Source: Kosakonia sp. H02 (GTDB lineage: Bacteria > Pseudomonadota > Gammaproteobacteria > Enterobacterales > Enterobacteriaceae). From it: DNA of 64,000 nucleotides. The stretch is from contig CP131915.1 of the NCBI GenBank assembly GCA_030704225.1, positions 3,162,001 to 3,226,000 on the forward strand, given 5' to 3'. Made by a program: the position numbers and the translations under genes. Under the pieces are notes generated by a model. The model was not told the origin of the DNA. It saw only the letters and a list, made by a program, of their open reading frames with translations, and did not search any database. This document shows positions 52,267-61,427 of this stretch, in pieces. How positions within the stretch are numbered: position 1 is the stretch's first letter; each line of letters starts with the position of its first letter.

Positions 52267-53844
52267 TTATTCCCATTCGATCGTCGCTGGTGGCTTCCCG
52301 CTGATGTCATAGACTACACGCGATATCCCATTGACTTCATTGATTATTTTGTTAGATACACGGCCGAGGAAATCGTACGGCAGGTGCGCCCAGTGTGCGG
52401 TCATAAAGTCGATGGTTTCCACAGCACGCAGGGAGACAACCCAGTCGTATTTACGGCCATCGCCCATCACGCCGACAGAACGCACTGGCAGGAATACGGT
52501 GAAAGCCTGGCTCACTTTGTTGTAGAGGTCTGCTTTATGCAGCTCTTCAATAAAGATAGCGTCGGCGCGGCGCAGCAGGTCGCAGTACTCTTTCTTCACT
52601 TCGCCCAGCACGCGAACACCTAAGCCCGGCCCCGGGAACGGATGGCGGTAAAGCATATCGTACGGCAGGCCGAGTTCCAGACCAATTTTGCGCACTTCAT
52701 CTTTGAACAGCTCTTTCAGCGGTTCAACCAGACCCATCTTCATCTCTTTCGGCAGGCCGCCCACGTTATGGTGAGATTTGATAACGTGCGCTTTGCCGGT
52801 CGCTGACGCGGCGGATTCGATAACGTCCGGGTAGATGGTGCCCTGCGCCAGCCACTTCACGTCTTCCAGTTTCAGCGCTTCTTCATCGAACACTTCCACG
52901 AACACGCGGCCGATGATTTTACGTTTCGCCTCAGGATCGTTCTCGCCCGCCAGCGCGCTCAGGAAGCGCTCTTCTGCCGGAACGTGAACAATGTTCAGAC
53001 CGAAATGATCGCCAAACATGTCCATTACCTGCCCGGCTTCGTTCAGACGCAGCAGGCCATTATCGACGAAGACACAGGTCAGGTTCTTGCCGATAGCGCG
53101 GTGCAACAGCATCGCGGTCACGGAGGAATCCACGCCGCCGGAAAGACCGAGGATCACTTTGTCATCGCCCACCTGCTGGCGGATGCGCTCAACGGCGTCA
53201 TCAATGATTTTTGCTGGCGTCCACAGCGCTTCGCACTGGCAGATATCACGCACAAAACGCTCCAGCAGACGCAGACCCTGGCGGGTATGGGTCACTTCCG
53301 GGTGGAACTGCACGCCGTAGAAGCGTTTTTCTTCATTCGCCATAATCGCGAACGGGCAGGTTTCGGTGCTGGCGACGGTCACAAAGTCAGACGGGATCGC
53401 CGTCACTTTATCGCCGTGGCTCATCCACACGTCCAGCAATGCTTTGCCATCGGCGGTCAGGGAATCTTCAATACCGCGGACCAGCGCGCTGTCGGTCTGT
53501 ACTTCAACCTGCGCATAGCCAAATTCACGCTCGTTAGAGCCTTCAACATGGCCGCCCAGTTGCATCGCCATGGTCTGCATGCCGTAGCAGACGCCGAGAA
53601 CCGGAACACCGGCGTCGAAAACGTATTGCGGCGCGCGCGGGCTGTTATCTTCTGTAGTGCTTTCCGGGCCGCCGGAAAGAATAATGCCGCTTGGATTGAA
53701 GCCGCGGATCTGCGCTTCGGTGACATCCCACGCCCACAGTTCACAGTAGACGCCCAGTTCACGCACGCGACGCGCTACCAGCTGTGTGTATTGCGAGCCA
53801 AAGTCGAGGATAAGAATACGATGTTTATGAATGTTGTCCGTCAT
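52267..53844 (-). CDS. guaA: GMP synthase (glutamine-hydrolysing)
   Basis: Converts XMP to GMP with ATP and glutamine. The 525 residues have an N-terminal class I amidotransferase domain (nucleophile Cys in GVCYGMQTMA, plus FHPEVTHT with His and Glu), the ATP pyrophosphatase P-loop LSGGVDSSV near residue 234, and the C-terminal dimerisation domain ending PATIEWE. It is the second gene of guaBA. Its 3' end is a known integration hotspot in other enterobacteria, and here the accessory region abuts it. Confidence 0.97.
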   Translation of the reverse strand: MTDNIHKHRILILDFGSQYTQLVARRVRELGVYCELWAWDVTEAQIRGFNPSGIILSGGPESTTEDNSPRAPQYVFDAGVPVLGVCYGMQTMAMQLGGHVEGSNEREFGYAQVEVQTDSALVRGIEDSLTADGKALLDVWMSHGDKVTAIPSDFVTVASTETCPFAIMANEEKRFYGVQFHPEVTHTRQGLRLLERFVRDICQCEALWTPAKIIDDAVERIRQQVGDDKVILGLSGGVDSSVTAMLLHRAIGKNLTCVFVDNGLLRLNEAGQVMDMFGDHFGLNIVHVPAEERFLSALAGENDPEAKRKIIGRVFVEVFDEEALKLEDVKWLAQGTIYPDVIESAASATGKAHVIKSHHNVGGLPKEMKMGLVEPLKELFKDEVRKIGLELGLPYDMLYRHPFPGPGLGVRVLGEVKKEYCDLLRRADAIFIEELHKADLYNKVSQAFTVFLPVRSVGVMGDGRKYDWVVSLRAVETIDFMTAHWAHLPYDFLGRVSNKIINEVNGISRVVYDISGKPPATIEWE

Positions 53845-53884
53845 TGACGTTAGTTCCGAGGCAAGTAGCGAGATGTAAAAGTCA

Positions 53885-53906
53885 GCGCCCGGTAAAGACC
53901 GGGCGC
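53885..53906 (-). other. Intercistronic hairpin between guaB and guaA
   Basis: GCGCCCGGT-aaag-ACCGGGCGC is a perfect 9-bp stem in the 70-bp gap inside the guaBA operon. On the minus strand a TGACTTTT tract follows, so it may attenuate or stabilise the message between the two genes. Confidence 0.6.
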
Positions 53907-53914
53907 GAAAATCA

Positions 53915-55381
53915 TTAAGAACCCATGCGGTAGTTCGGGGATTCCTTGGTGATGGTCACGTCGTGAACGTGACTTTCCTGGATACCCGCACCGCTGATGC
54001 GCACAAATTCCGCTTTGGTGCGCAGGGCGTCGATAGTACCACAGCCGGTCAGACCCATACAGGAACGCAGGCCGCCCATCTGCTGGTGAATAATCTCTTT
54101 CAGACGGCCTTTATACGCCACGCGGCCTTCGATACCTTCCGGCACCAGTTTGTCGGCAGCGTTATCGGTCTGGAAGTAGCGGTCAGAAGAGCCTTTGGAC
54201 ATCGCACCCAGCGAGCCCATGCCGCGATACGATTTGTAAGAACGGCCCTGGAAAAGTTCGATTTCACCCGGGGATTCTTCGGTGCCTGCCAGCATAGAGC
54301 CAACCATCACCGCGCTTGCGCCAGCAGCGATGGCTTTGGCGATATCACCGGAGAAACGGATACCGCCATCAGCGATAACCGGAATATCCAGCCCTTCCAG
54401 CGCTTCAACGGCGTCAGAGACCGCGGTGATCTGCGGAACGCCAACACCGGTCACGATACGGGTGGTACAGATGGAGCCAGGGCCGATACCGACTTTCACC
54501 GCGCTGACGCCTGCTTCTGCCAGTGCGCGAGCACCTGCGCCAGTCGCAACGTTGCCGCCGATGATTTGCAGATCCGGGTATTTGGCACGCGTTTCGCGAA
54601 TACGCTGCAACACGCCTTCGGAGTGGCCATGGGAGGAGTCAATCAGCAGCACGTCAACGCCTGCGGCAACCAGCGCATCAACACGCTCTTCGTTGCCCGC
54701 GCCCGCACCGACTGCCGCGCCAACGCGCAGGCGACCCTGCTCATCTTTACAGGCGTTCGGTTTACGTTCTGCTTTCTGGAAATCTTTTACGGTGATCATG
54801 CCGAGCAGGTGGAAGCTGTCATCAACTACCAGCGCTTTTTCGACGCGTTTTTCGTGCATTTTTGCGAAAACGACTTCGCGGGATTCACCTTCACGCACTG
54901 TCACCAGACGCTCTTTCGGCGTCATATAAACGCTGACCGGCTGGTTCAAATCCGTCACGAAGCGCACGTCACGACCGGTGATGATACCGACCAGTTCGTT
55001 ATCAGTGTTAACAACCGGGTAACCGGCAAAGCCGTTACGCTCGGTCAGCTCTTTCACTTCGCGCAGGGTGGTGGTCGGCAAAACGGTTTGTGGGTCTTTC
55101 ACCACGCCAGATTCATGTTTCTTCACGCGGCGAACTTCTTCTGCCTGGCGCTCAATCGACATGTTTTTGTGAATAAAGCCAATGCCGCCTTCTTGTGCCA
55201 GAGCAATCGCCAGGCGCGCTTCCGTCACGGTATCCATCGCCGCAGAGAGCATAGGAATGTTCAGGCGAATGGTTTTGGTGAGCTGAGTGCTCAAATCGGC
55301 AGTATTCGGCAGAACGGTAGAATGGGCGGGAACGAGGAGGACGTCGTCAAACGTCAGGGCTTCTTTAGCGATACGTAGCAT
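53915..55381 (-). CDS. guaB: Inosine-5'-monophosphate dehydrogenase
   Basis: Oxidises IMP to XMP with NAD+, the rate-setting step of guanine nucleotide synthesis. The 488 residues start MLRIAKEALTFDDVLLVPAHS. The TIM barrel is interrupted by two CBS domains (about 93-205), which bind adenine nucleotides. The catalytic Cys loop is VGIGPGSICTTRIVTG (Cys about 305) and the flap carries YRGMGSLGAM. The ATG at 55381 is preferred over one two codons upstream. It is divergent from xseA, with a PurR-like box at the promoter. Confidence 0.97.
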   Translation of the reverse strand: MLRIAKEALTFDDVLLVPAHSTVLPNTADLSTQLTKTIRLNIPMLSAAMDTVTEARLAIALAQEGGIGFIHKNMSIERQAEEVRRVKKHESGVVKDPQTVLPTTTLREVKELTERNGFAGYPVVNTDNELVGIITGRDVRFVTDLNQPVSVYMTPKERLVTVREGESREVVFAKMHEKRVEKALVVDDSFHLLGMITVKDFQKAERKPNACKDEQGRLRVGAAVGAGAGNEERVDALVAAGVDVLLIDSSHGHSEGVLQRIRETRAKYPDLQIIGGNVATGAGARALAEAGVSAVKVGIGPGSICTTRIVTGVGVPQITAVSDAVEALEGLDIPVIADGGIRFSGDIAKAIAAGASAVMVGSMLAGTEESPGEIELFQGRSYKSYRGMGSLGAMSKGSSDRYFQTDNAADKLVPEGIEGRVAYKGRLKEIIHQQMGGLRSCMGLTGCGTIDALRTKAEFVRISGAGIQESHVHDVTITKESPNYRMGS

Positions 55382-55422
55382 GGGCAATATCTCTGACCTG
55401 GGTGGTTAAATATTGCCGTGGC

Positions 55423-55448
55423 ATTATACAGAGCGTAACCGATTGCAT
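55423..55448 (-). promoter_or_regulatory. guaBA promoter with PurR-like box
   Basis: A perfect minus-strand TATAAT lies at 55423-55428. Just upstream, 55433-55448 reads ATGCAATCGGTTACGC on the minus strand, matching the PUR box at 11 of 16 positions. The site sits where it would block polymerase, as reported for E. coli guaBA. Confidence 0.7.
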
Positions 55449-55539
55449 CCACACTTTTTTAGAAAAATACTTGCCATCCCCCGTCATCCAGTTACTATCG
55501 ACTGAATAACTTGCTGATTTAGAATTTGATCTGGCTCAC

Positions 55540-56913
55540 ATGTCTTCGTTGCAAACCCCTTCCATTTTTACGGTCAGCCGCCTCAATCAGACGGTGCGTT
55601 TACTGCTGGAACGCGAAATGGGGCAAGTCTGGATCAGCGGCGAAATCTCCAATTTTACCCAGCCTGCATCCGGCCACTGGTACTTCACCTTAAAAGATGA
55701 CACCGCCCAGGTGCGCTGCGCGATGTTTCGCAACAGCAACCGCCGCGTCACTTTTCGCCCGCAGCACGGTCAGCAAGTGCTGGTTCGCGCCAATATCACG
55801 ATGTACGAGCCGCGCGGCGAATACCAGATTATTGTCGAAAGCATGCAGCCAGCGGGCGAAGGCCTGCTGCAACAGAAGTACGAGCAGCTCAAAAGCAAAC
55901 TCGCCGCCGAAGGGCTGTTCGATCAGCAATTCAAGCAGCCCCTGCCCTCGCCTGCGCACCGCGTGGGGGTCATAACGTCAAAAACCGGTGCTGCGCTGCA
56001 CGATATTCTCCACGTTCTGAAACGCCGCGATCCCTCTTTACCGGTGGTGATTTATCCCACGGCGGTACAGGGTGACGATGCGCCCGCACAAATTGTCCGC
56101 GCAATTGCCCTTGCCAACAGCCGCCAGGAGTGCGACGTGTTAATTGTCGGGCGCGGCGGTGGCTCGCTGGAAGATTTGTGGAGCTTTAACGACGAGCGCG
56201 TCGCGCGCGCCATTTTCGCAAGTCGAATTCCGGTGGTGAGCGCCGTCGGCCATGAAACAGACGTGACGATTGCCGATTTTGTTGCCGACCTGCGTGCGCC
56301 GACGCCGTCCGCTGCGGCGGAGATTGTCAGCCGCAACCAGCTTGAACTGCTGCGCCAGGTGCAGGCAATGCAGCAACGCCTGGAAATGGCGATGGATTAT
56401 TACCTGGCAGGCGGCAACCGCCGCTTTGCGCAGCTTAACCATCGCCTGCAACAACAGCACCCTCAGCTTCGCCTGGCGCGCCAGCAAACGGTGCTCGACA
56501 GGCTACAACAGCGGATGCATAACGCGCTGGATAACCAATTAAAGCGCACGTCTGTACGCCAGCAGCGCATTATGCAACGCCTGAATCAGCAAAACCCGCA
56601 GCCGCGCATTCACCGGGCGCAAACGCGGGTACAGCAGCTTGAATATCGCCTGAGCCAGACCATCCGCGATCGTCTGAGCAGCACGCGCGAGCGTTTTGGC
56701 ACCGCATTAACCCACCTGGAAGCCGTCAGTCCGCTGGCGACGCTGGCGCGCGGTTATAGCGTGACCACCGCAACGGATGGCAAAGTGCTGAAACAGACGA
56801 AACAAGTCAAAGCAGGCGATAAACTCACCACCAGGCTGAACGATGGCTGGGTGGAGAGCGAAGTCAGCGGCATTATCCCGGCGAAAAAGCCGCGCAAACG
56901 CAAAACCCCGTAA
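55540..56913 (+). CDS. xseA: Exodeoxyribonuclease VII large subunit
   Basis: Catalytic subunit of ExoVII, which degrades single-stranded DNA from both ends together with XseB. The 457 residues have an N-terminal OB fold (VWISGEISNFTQPASGHWYFTLKD), the catalytic core (GVITSKTGAALHDI, VGRGGGSLEDLWSFNDE, VSAVGHETDVTIADFVAD), and a long coiled-coil (about 260-400, rich in Q, R and L) followed by the C-terminal strand segment. Length and order are normal. The start at ATG 55540 has only a weak ribosome site. Confidence 0.95.
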   Translation: MSSLQTPSIFTVSRLNQTVRLLLEREMGQVWISGEISNFTQPASGHWYFTLKDDTAQVRCAMFRNSNRRVTFRPQHGQQVLVRANITMYEPRGEYQIIVESMQPAGEGLLQQKYEQLKSKLAAEGLFDQQFKQPLPSPAHRVGVITSKTGAALHDILHVLKRRDPSLPVVIYPTAVQGDDAPAQIVRAIALANSRQECDVLIVGRGGGSLEDLWSFNDERVARAIFASRIPVVSAVGHETDVTIADFVADLRAPTPSAAAEIVSRNQLELLRQVQAMQQRLEMAMDYYLAGGNRRFAQLNHRLQQQHPQLRLARQQTVLDRLQQRMHNALDNQLKRTSVRQQRIMQRLNQQNPQPRIHRAQTRVQQLEYRLSQTIRDRLSSTRERFGTALTHLEAVSPLATLARGYSVTTATDGKVLKQTKQVKAGDKLTTRLNDGWVESEVSGIIPAKKPRKRKTP

Positions 56914-56984
56914 TTTGTACGATCACTATTCTTAACAGACCTATACTTTTTGTTGTTCCTTTTTGATTTATCAAGGAGATCAAC

Positions 56985-58010
56985 ATGACCGCACGCCACC
57001 CCCATTGCGTTATTCCTCCGTACATTCTTCGCCGCATTATTGACCAGGGCTCCGAAGTCCAGAAGCGCTGCGCGCAGCAAACCTTAACCCATGTGCAAAC
57101 GCTGATGGCGCACAGCCACGGCAAACCGAGTGCGCCACTGGCGACCACGCCTGGCGAACTGGTGCGCGATATTTACGATGCGCAGCATAAAGAGAGCCTG
57201 CCCGGCAAACAGGTGCGTTATGAAGGCCAGCCGTCGAATGGCGATATCGCCGTTGATGAAGCCTATGAATATCTCGGCGTCACGCACGATTTTTTCTGGA
57301 AGGAGTGGAAACGTAACTCGCTGGATAACCAGGGACTGGTGCTGAGCGGCACGGTCCATTACGGCCAGGAATATCAGAACGCCTTCTGGAATGGTCAGCA
57401 GATGGTGTTTGGCGATGGCGACGGCGAAATTTTTAATCGCTTTACAATCGCCATTGATGTGGTGGCGCATGAACTGAGCCACGGCGTTACAGAATCCGAA
57501 GCCGCGCTGATCTACTTTGAGCAATCCGGCGCACTGAATGAGTCGCTATCGGATGTGTTCGGTTCGCTGGTGAAGCAGTACCACAAACAGCAGACCGCAG
57601 ATCAGGCGGACTGGATCATCGGAGAAGGATTGCTGACAAACGAGATCAACGGCAAAGGCTTGCGCTCCATGTCGGAACCCGGCACCGCCTACGATGACCC
57701 GCTGCTCGGCAAAGATCCGCAGCCCGCGCATATGGATGACTTTATAAAAACCCGTGAAGATAACGGCGGTGTACACCTTAATTCCGGTATTCCCAACCGC
57801 GCCTTTTATCTGGCAGCAACCGCGATTGGCGGCCATGCATGGGAGAAAGCCGGTTATGCCTGGTACGATACCGTGTGTGATAAGTCGCTGGCGCAAAACG
57901 CCGATTTCGCTGCGTTTGCGAAGCTGACCATTAAGCACGGCAAGAAACGCTCCGGTAACGAAGTGGCGGCGGCTATCGAACAGGCGTGGAAAGATGTCGG
58001 AGTATTATGA
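56985..58010 (+). CDS. Protealysin-like M4 metalloprotease
   Basis: A 341-residue thermolysin-family (M4) protease of the protealysin type. It has a short propeptide (about 50 residues with the PPYIL motif in HCVIPPYILRRIID) and no signal peptide, unlike thermolysin. The active site is HELSHGVTE (His162, Glu163, His166), the third zinc ligand Glu186 lies in GALNESLSD, and the catalytic His is in the GGVHLNSGIPN region. Protealysins in Serratia cleave actin and are linked to invasion. The ATG follows AAGGAG. Its stop overlaps the start of the emfourin gene, the conserved pairing with its own inhibitor. Confidence 0.93.
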   Translation: MTARHPHCVIPPYILRRIIDQGSEVQKRCAQQTLTHVQTLMAHSHGKPSAPLATTPGELVRDIYDAQHKESLPGKQVRYEGQPSNGDIAVDEAYEYLGVTHDFFWKEWKRNSLDNQGLVLSGTVHYGQEYQNAFWNGQQMVFGDGDGEIFNRFTIAIDVVAHELSHGVTESEAALIYFEQSGALNESLSDVFGSLVKQYHKQQTADQADWIIGEGLLTNEINGKGLRSMSEPGTAYDDPLLGKDPQPAHMDDFIKTREDNGGVHLNSGIPNRAFYLAATAIGGHAWEKAGYAWYDTVCDKSLAQNADFAAFAKLTIKHGKKRSGNEVAAAIEQAWKDVGVL

Positions 58011-58351
58011 TGAACGAACCCGAATTGACCGACGATGCGGTGGTCGAACTGGCCCGTGAAGGCGGCGTGGCGTTTATGCCGAAACTTGCGGGCACACGGC
58101 GTATTGTGATTGCTCGCCTCAGCCCGGAACAGCGCCAGCGCCTTATCGAAATCCTGCATCAGGCGCTGCCGCTCGGGCAGCCGCCTGGTAAGCCGGATTC
58201 GCCGGGACGCGGCGATCAGCGCTTTTATCGCGTGCAGATAACCTGGACTACGCAGCAGAGCGACATGCTGTTGCTGATCCCGGAAAGCAAAGCGCCACCG
58301 TCGTTTGTTGAACTGTGGCGCGAAGGTGAAGGCTGTATCTGCAAGCCTTAA
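58010..58351 (+). CDS. Emfourin-like protealysin inhibitor
   Basis: A 113-residue protein (MNEPELTDDAVVELAREGGVAFMPKLAGTRRIVI) with the emfourin fold pattern, including the EGGVAFMPKL segment and the terminal SFVELWREGEGC. Emfourin blocks protealysin by sitting in its active site. I choose the ATG at 58010, which has GGAG 8 nt upstream; the ATG at 58007 would add one residue. It overlaps the protease stop (TGATG) for coupled translation, so enzyme and inhibitor are made together. Its 3' end overlaps that of convergent yfgJ by 4 nt. Confidence 0.85.
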   Translation: MNEPELTDDAVVELAREGGVAFMPKLAGTRRIVIARLSPEQRQRLIEILHQALPLGQPPGKPDSPGRGDQRFYRVQITWTTQQSDMLLLIPESKAPPSFVELWREGEGCICKP

Positions 58352-58563
58352 CGCGGCGTAAACTCGACGCGCTTTTTCGAAATCAGCCCGTGACCGTGCT
58401 GGCAGAAGTAGTCCACCGCGCCACAGGCTTTTAATACCTCCAGAGGCTGATGGCACTCCGGGCAGAACGCCTGCACTTCAATATCTTTATCGCAGCCGTA
58501 GCAGTGAGCATGTGTGCCCACCAGTTCCAGCGGGTTGTGACATGTCGGGCATTTAAGATCCAT
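58348..58563 (-). CDS. yfgJ: Zinc-ribbon protein YfgJ
   Basis: A 71-residue protein with repeated CxxC pairs (CPTCHNPLEL, CYGCDKD, CPECHQPLEV, CGAVDYFCQHGHG) suited to bind two zinc ions. The C-terminal half CPECHQPLEVLKACGAVDYF is close to E. coli YfgJ. Function is unknown. It overlaps the emfourin gene tail by 4 nt in convergent orientation. The ATG at 58563 is preceded by GGAGTG. Confidence 0.88.
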   Translation of the reverse strand: MDLKCPTCHNPLELVGTHAHCYGCDKDIEVQAFCPECHQPLEVLKACGAVDYFCQHGHGLISKKRVEFTPR

Positions 58564-58615
58564 AACGCACTCCTTATTTATTCGCTGGGGTAATCATACG
58601 CCTCTGACCGCAAAA

Positions 58616-58634
58616 AACCCGCCAGCGGCGGGTT
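58616..58634 (-). terminator. Intrinsic terminator after der
   Basis: AACCCGCC-agc-GGCGGGTT is a perfect 8-bp stem, followed on the minus strand by TTTTGC. It closes the ispG-hisS-yfgM-bamB-der run. Confidence 0.85.
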
Positions 58635-58644
58635 AAGTGAACGG

Positions 58645-60117
58645 TTACTTACTTTTCTTGATGTGCTTGATCAGACGCTTACGCTTACGTAACTGGTTCG
58701 GCGTCAGGGTATTACGTTTGTCAGCAAACGGGTTTTCCCCTTCTTTGAACTGGATACGGATTGGCGTACCCATAACATCCAGCGATTTACGGAAGTAGTT
58801 CATCAGATAGCGTTTATAAGAATCCGGCAGGTCTTTCACCTGGTTGCCGTGGATCACCACAATCGGCGGGTTATAACCCCCGGCGTGGGCATATTTCAGC
58901 TTCACGCGACGACCCCGCACCAGCGGTGGCTGATGATCTTCTGCCGCCATATTCATAATGCGGGTCAGGAGCGCAGTGCTCACGCGGCGAGTCGAGCTAT
59001 CGTAAGCTTCGCGTATGGATTCAAACAAGTTGCCAACGCCGCTACCGTGCAGCGCAGAGATAAAGTGCACGCGGGCAAAGTCGATAAAGCCCAGGCGGTA
59101 GTCGAGCGTCTCTTTGACCTGCTCTTTCACTTCCTGGCTCAGGCCGTCCCACTTGTTAACCACAATCACCAGCGAACGGCCGCTGTTGAGGATAAAGCCG
59201 AGCAGGGAGAGATCCTGATCGGAAATCCCTTCGCGGGCATCGATGACCAGCATGACCACGTTGGCGTCTTCAATAGCCTGCAATGTCTTGATAACGGAGA
59301 ACTTCTCCACCACGTCGGTGATTTTGCCGCGCTTACGCACGCCTGCGGTGTCAATAAGTACATACTCACGTTCATCGCGCTGCATCGGAATGTAGATGCT
59401 GTCGCGCGTGGTGCCCGGCATGTCGTACACCACCACGCGGTCTTCGCCGAGAATGCGGTTAGTGAGTGTCGACTTACCCACGTTCGGACGCCCGACAATT
59501 GCCAGTTTGATCGGCAGATCCTGCGGGTTGAAATCGTCTTCCGGCTCTTCTTCGCCGTTTTCTTTCGCTTCGAATTGCGCCCAGTATTCCGCTTCTTCAT
59601 CCACCTCTTCCGGCGGGTTCAGCTCATCCATCCACGGCATCAGCACATGTTCCAGCAGGCTGGTGACACCGCGACCGTGAGACGCGGCGATAGCATGAAT
59701 CTCGCCCAGGCCGAGGGAGTAGAAATCAGACACCGCCTGATCCTCATCCAGCCCGTCAGTTTTGTTTGCTACGAGGAAGGTTGGTTTTTCACGGGAACGC
59801 AGATGTTTGGCGATGGCGATATCCGCCGGCATCAGGCCTGCGCGGGCATCGACCATAAACAGCACCACATCGGCTTCTTCAATCGCCAGCAGCGACTGTT
59901 CCGCCATGCGCGTTTCCACGCCGTCTTCAGTGCCATCAATACCGCCGGTATCGATACAGATAAATTCGCGGCCTTCTACTTCAGCACGACCGTACTTACG
60001 GTCACGAGTCAGACCCGGAAAATCCGCGACCAGCGCATCCCGGGTGCGTGTTAAGCGGTTAAAAAGCGTGGATTTCCCAACGTTAGGGCGACCGACAAGC
60101 GCGACCACAGGTACCAT
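58645..60117 (-). CDS. der: Ribosome biogenesis GTPase Der
   Basis: Essential GTPase for 50S subunit assembly. The 490 residues contain two consecutive G domains (GRPNVGKS at about 9-16 and again near 210; NKTDG and NKWDG for guanine) and a C-terminal KH-like RNA-binding domain, with the highly acidic linker between the G domains (EENGEEEPEDDFNPQ) typical of enterobacteria. It ends with a basic tail LRKRKRLIKHIKKSK. It lies downstream of bamB, separated by a hairpin. Confidence 0.96.
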   Translation of the reverse strand: MVPVVALVGRPNVGKSTLFNRLTRTRDALVADFPGLTRDRKYGRAEVEGREFICIDTGGIDGTEDGVETRMAEQSLLAIEEADVVLFMVDARAGLMPADIAIAKHLRSREKPTFLVANKTDGLDEDQAVSDFYSLGLGEIHAIAASHGRGVTSLLEHVLMPWMDELNPPEEVDEEAEYWAQFEAKENGEEEPEDDFNPQDLPIKLAIVGRPNVGKSTLTNRILGEDRVVVYDMPGTTRDSIYIPMQRDEREYVLIDTAGVRKRGKITDVVEKFSVIKTLQAIEDANVVMLVIDAREGISDQDLSLLGFILNSGRSLVIVVNKWDGLSQEVKEQVKETLDYRLGFIDFARVHFISALHGSGVGNLFESIREAYDSSTRRVSTALLTRIMNMAAEDHQPPLVRGRRVKLKYAHAGGYNPPIVVIHGNQVKDLPDSYKRYLMNYFRKSLDVMGTPIRIQFKEGENPFADKRNTLTPNQLRKRKRLIKHIKKSK

Positions 60118-60188
60118 TTTTAAAGCCTCATTACAGATAATTCATTAGCAAAACGTCGCGATTTACGCAGCGTTTTAAAAACAGGAAA

Positions 60189-60211
60189 ACGGCCCCTGCA
60201 ACAGGAGCCGT
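60189..60211 (-). terminator. Hairpin between bamB and der
   Basis: ACGGCCCCTG-caa-CAGGAGCCGT is a 10-bp stem with one mismatch, followed on the minus strand by TTTTCC. It probably acts as a partial terminator after bamB. Confidence 0.65.
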
Positions 60212-60238
60212 CTTTCAGAAACGACAACCTCCGCGCGC

Positions 60239-61417
60239 TTAGCGCGAGAGAGCGTACAGCGTGCCGTCTTTCGCCTGGATAAGCAGTTTGCCGTTGGCAA
60301 CCACCGGCTCCGTCAGGAAGCCAGAGCTGTCGACTTTCTGCTGCGCCACAAAGCGCCCGTCTTCGACATTAATCCAGTGTACATAGCCTTCGCTATCGCC
60401 TGTCACAATGTAACCATTATAGAGCGCCGGAGCGGTCAGGTTACGATGCAGCAGATCGCTTTGCGTCCACAGCGTCACACCGCCGTCATTGGAGAGTGCC
60501 AGCACGCGATCGTTCTGATCGATGATATAGATACGGTTACCGTCGACTACAAAATCGCTCACTGAACCCAGCTCGCGTTTCCACATGATCTGGCCGCTGC
60601 GCAGATCAAGCGCCGTCATATTACCGTTATAAGCCAGCGCATACACCACGTTATTTGCCACAACCGGTGTGGTATCTACGTCGCTCAGACGGTCAATTTC
60701 GGTCGGACCGTTCGCCTGGGAGATACGCTGCTGCCAGATCAACTGACCCTGCTGCAACAACACCGCGCTGACGCGACCGTTATCACCGCCGACAATGGCC
60801 GCGCCAAAGGCGGTGGTCGGGGCGGATTCGCCGCGCAGAGAGAGCGAAGGCATATCCAGGTTGACGGTCCATTTCACTGCACCGTCGGTTTCATTCAGCG
60901 CCTGCAACTGGCCGTTGCTGGTATGGATCAGCACCAGGCCATCGCTCACGACCGGACGAGAGAGCGCTTCACCGGCAACTTTCGTCTGCCACGCCTGCGT
61001 TCCATCACTGGTGTTCAGGGCATAAACCTGCGCTTTTTCGCTACCGATGTAGACATGACCGCCGGAAACGGTAACGCCGCCGGAAAGCTGTGCCGCGCGG
61101 GAAGAGAACCAACCGTCTTTCTCCGCCAGATTGACCGACCAGATTTCACGGCCATCGTCGATGCTGACCGCTTTCACCGCGCCATGACGATCCGCAGCAT
61201 AAACTACGCCATCGGCAAAGGCCGGATGAAGATTAGAGTAGAAGTCGCCAATACCGTTACCCACGGAGGTGCTCCACGACGTTGTCGGCGTGAACTGGTT
61301 TTCCACCGTCGGCAGCGGAGACATTTTGACAACGTCTTCTTCGCTATTGAAGAGGGAACAGCCGCTCAATAACGTCACAGAAAGCAGCCCTGGCAGGAGT
61401 AATTTACGCAATTGCAT
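60239..61417 (-). CDS. bamB: Outer membrane assembly lipoprotein BamB
   Basis: A 392-residue lipoprotein of the BAM complex. The signal peptide ends in the lipobox LLSGC (acylated Cys about residue 20, LLSGCSLFNSEEDVVK). The rest is an eight-bladed PQQ-type beta-propeller with repeated blade sequences (GVVYAADRHGAVKAVSIDDG, GHVYIGSEKAQVYALNTSDG, GTLYAL). It binds BamA and helps deliver unfolded barrels. It is 10 nt downstream of yfgM in the same operon. Confidence 0.96.
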   Translation of the reverse strand: MQLRKLLLPGLLSVTLLSGCSLFNSEEDVVKMSPLPTVENQFTPTTSWSTSVGNGIGDFYSNLHPAFADGVVYAADRHGAVKAVSIDDGREIWSVNLAEKDGWFSSRAAQLSGGVTVSGGHVYIGSEKAQVYALNTSDGTQAWQTKVAGEALSRPVVSDGLVLIHTSNGQLQALNETDGAVKWTVNLDMPSLSLRGESAPTTAFGAAIVGGDNGRVSAVLLQQGQLIWQQRISQANGPTEIDRLSDVDTTPVVANNVVYALAYNGNMTALDLRSGQIMWKRELGSVSDFVVDGNRIYIIDQNDRVLALSNDGGVTLWTQSDLLHRNLTAPALYNGYIVTGDSEGYVHWINVEDGRFVAQQKVDSSGFLTEPVVANGKLLIQAKDGTLYALSR

Positions 61418-61427
61418 CGGGTCCCTC

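Noticed and set aside
53963..55378. Long plus-strand open frame antisense to guaB (471 codons)
   Set aside because: It mirrors guaB codon for codon, has no family similarity or ribosome site, and arises from the biased codon use of guaB.
58849..60054. Long plus-strand frame antisense to der
   Set aside because: Composition-driven shadow of the conserved GTPase, no recognisable domain or start signal.
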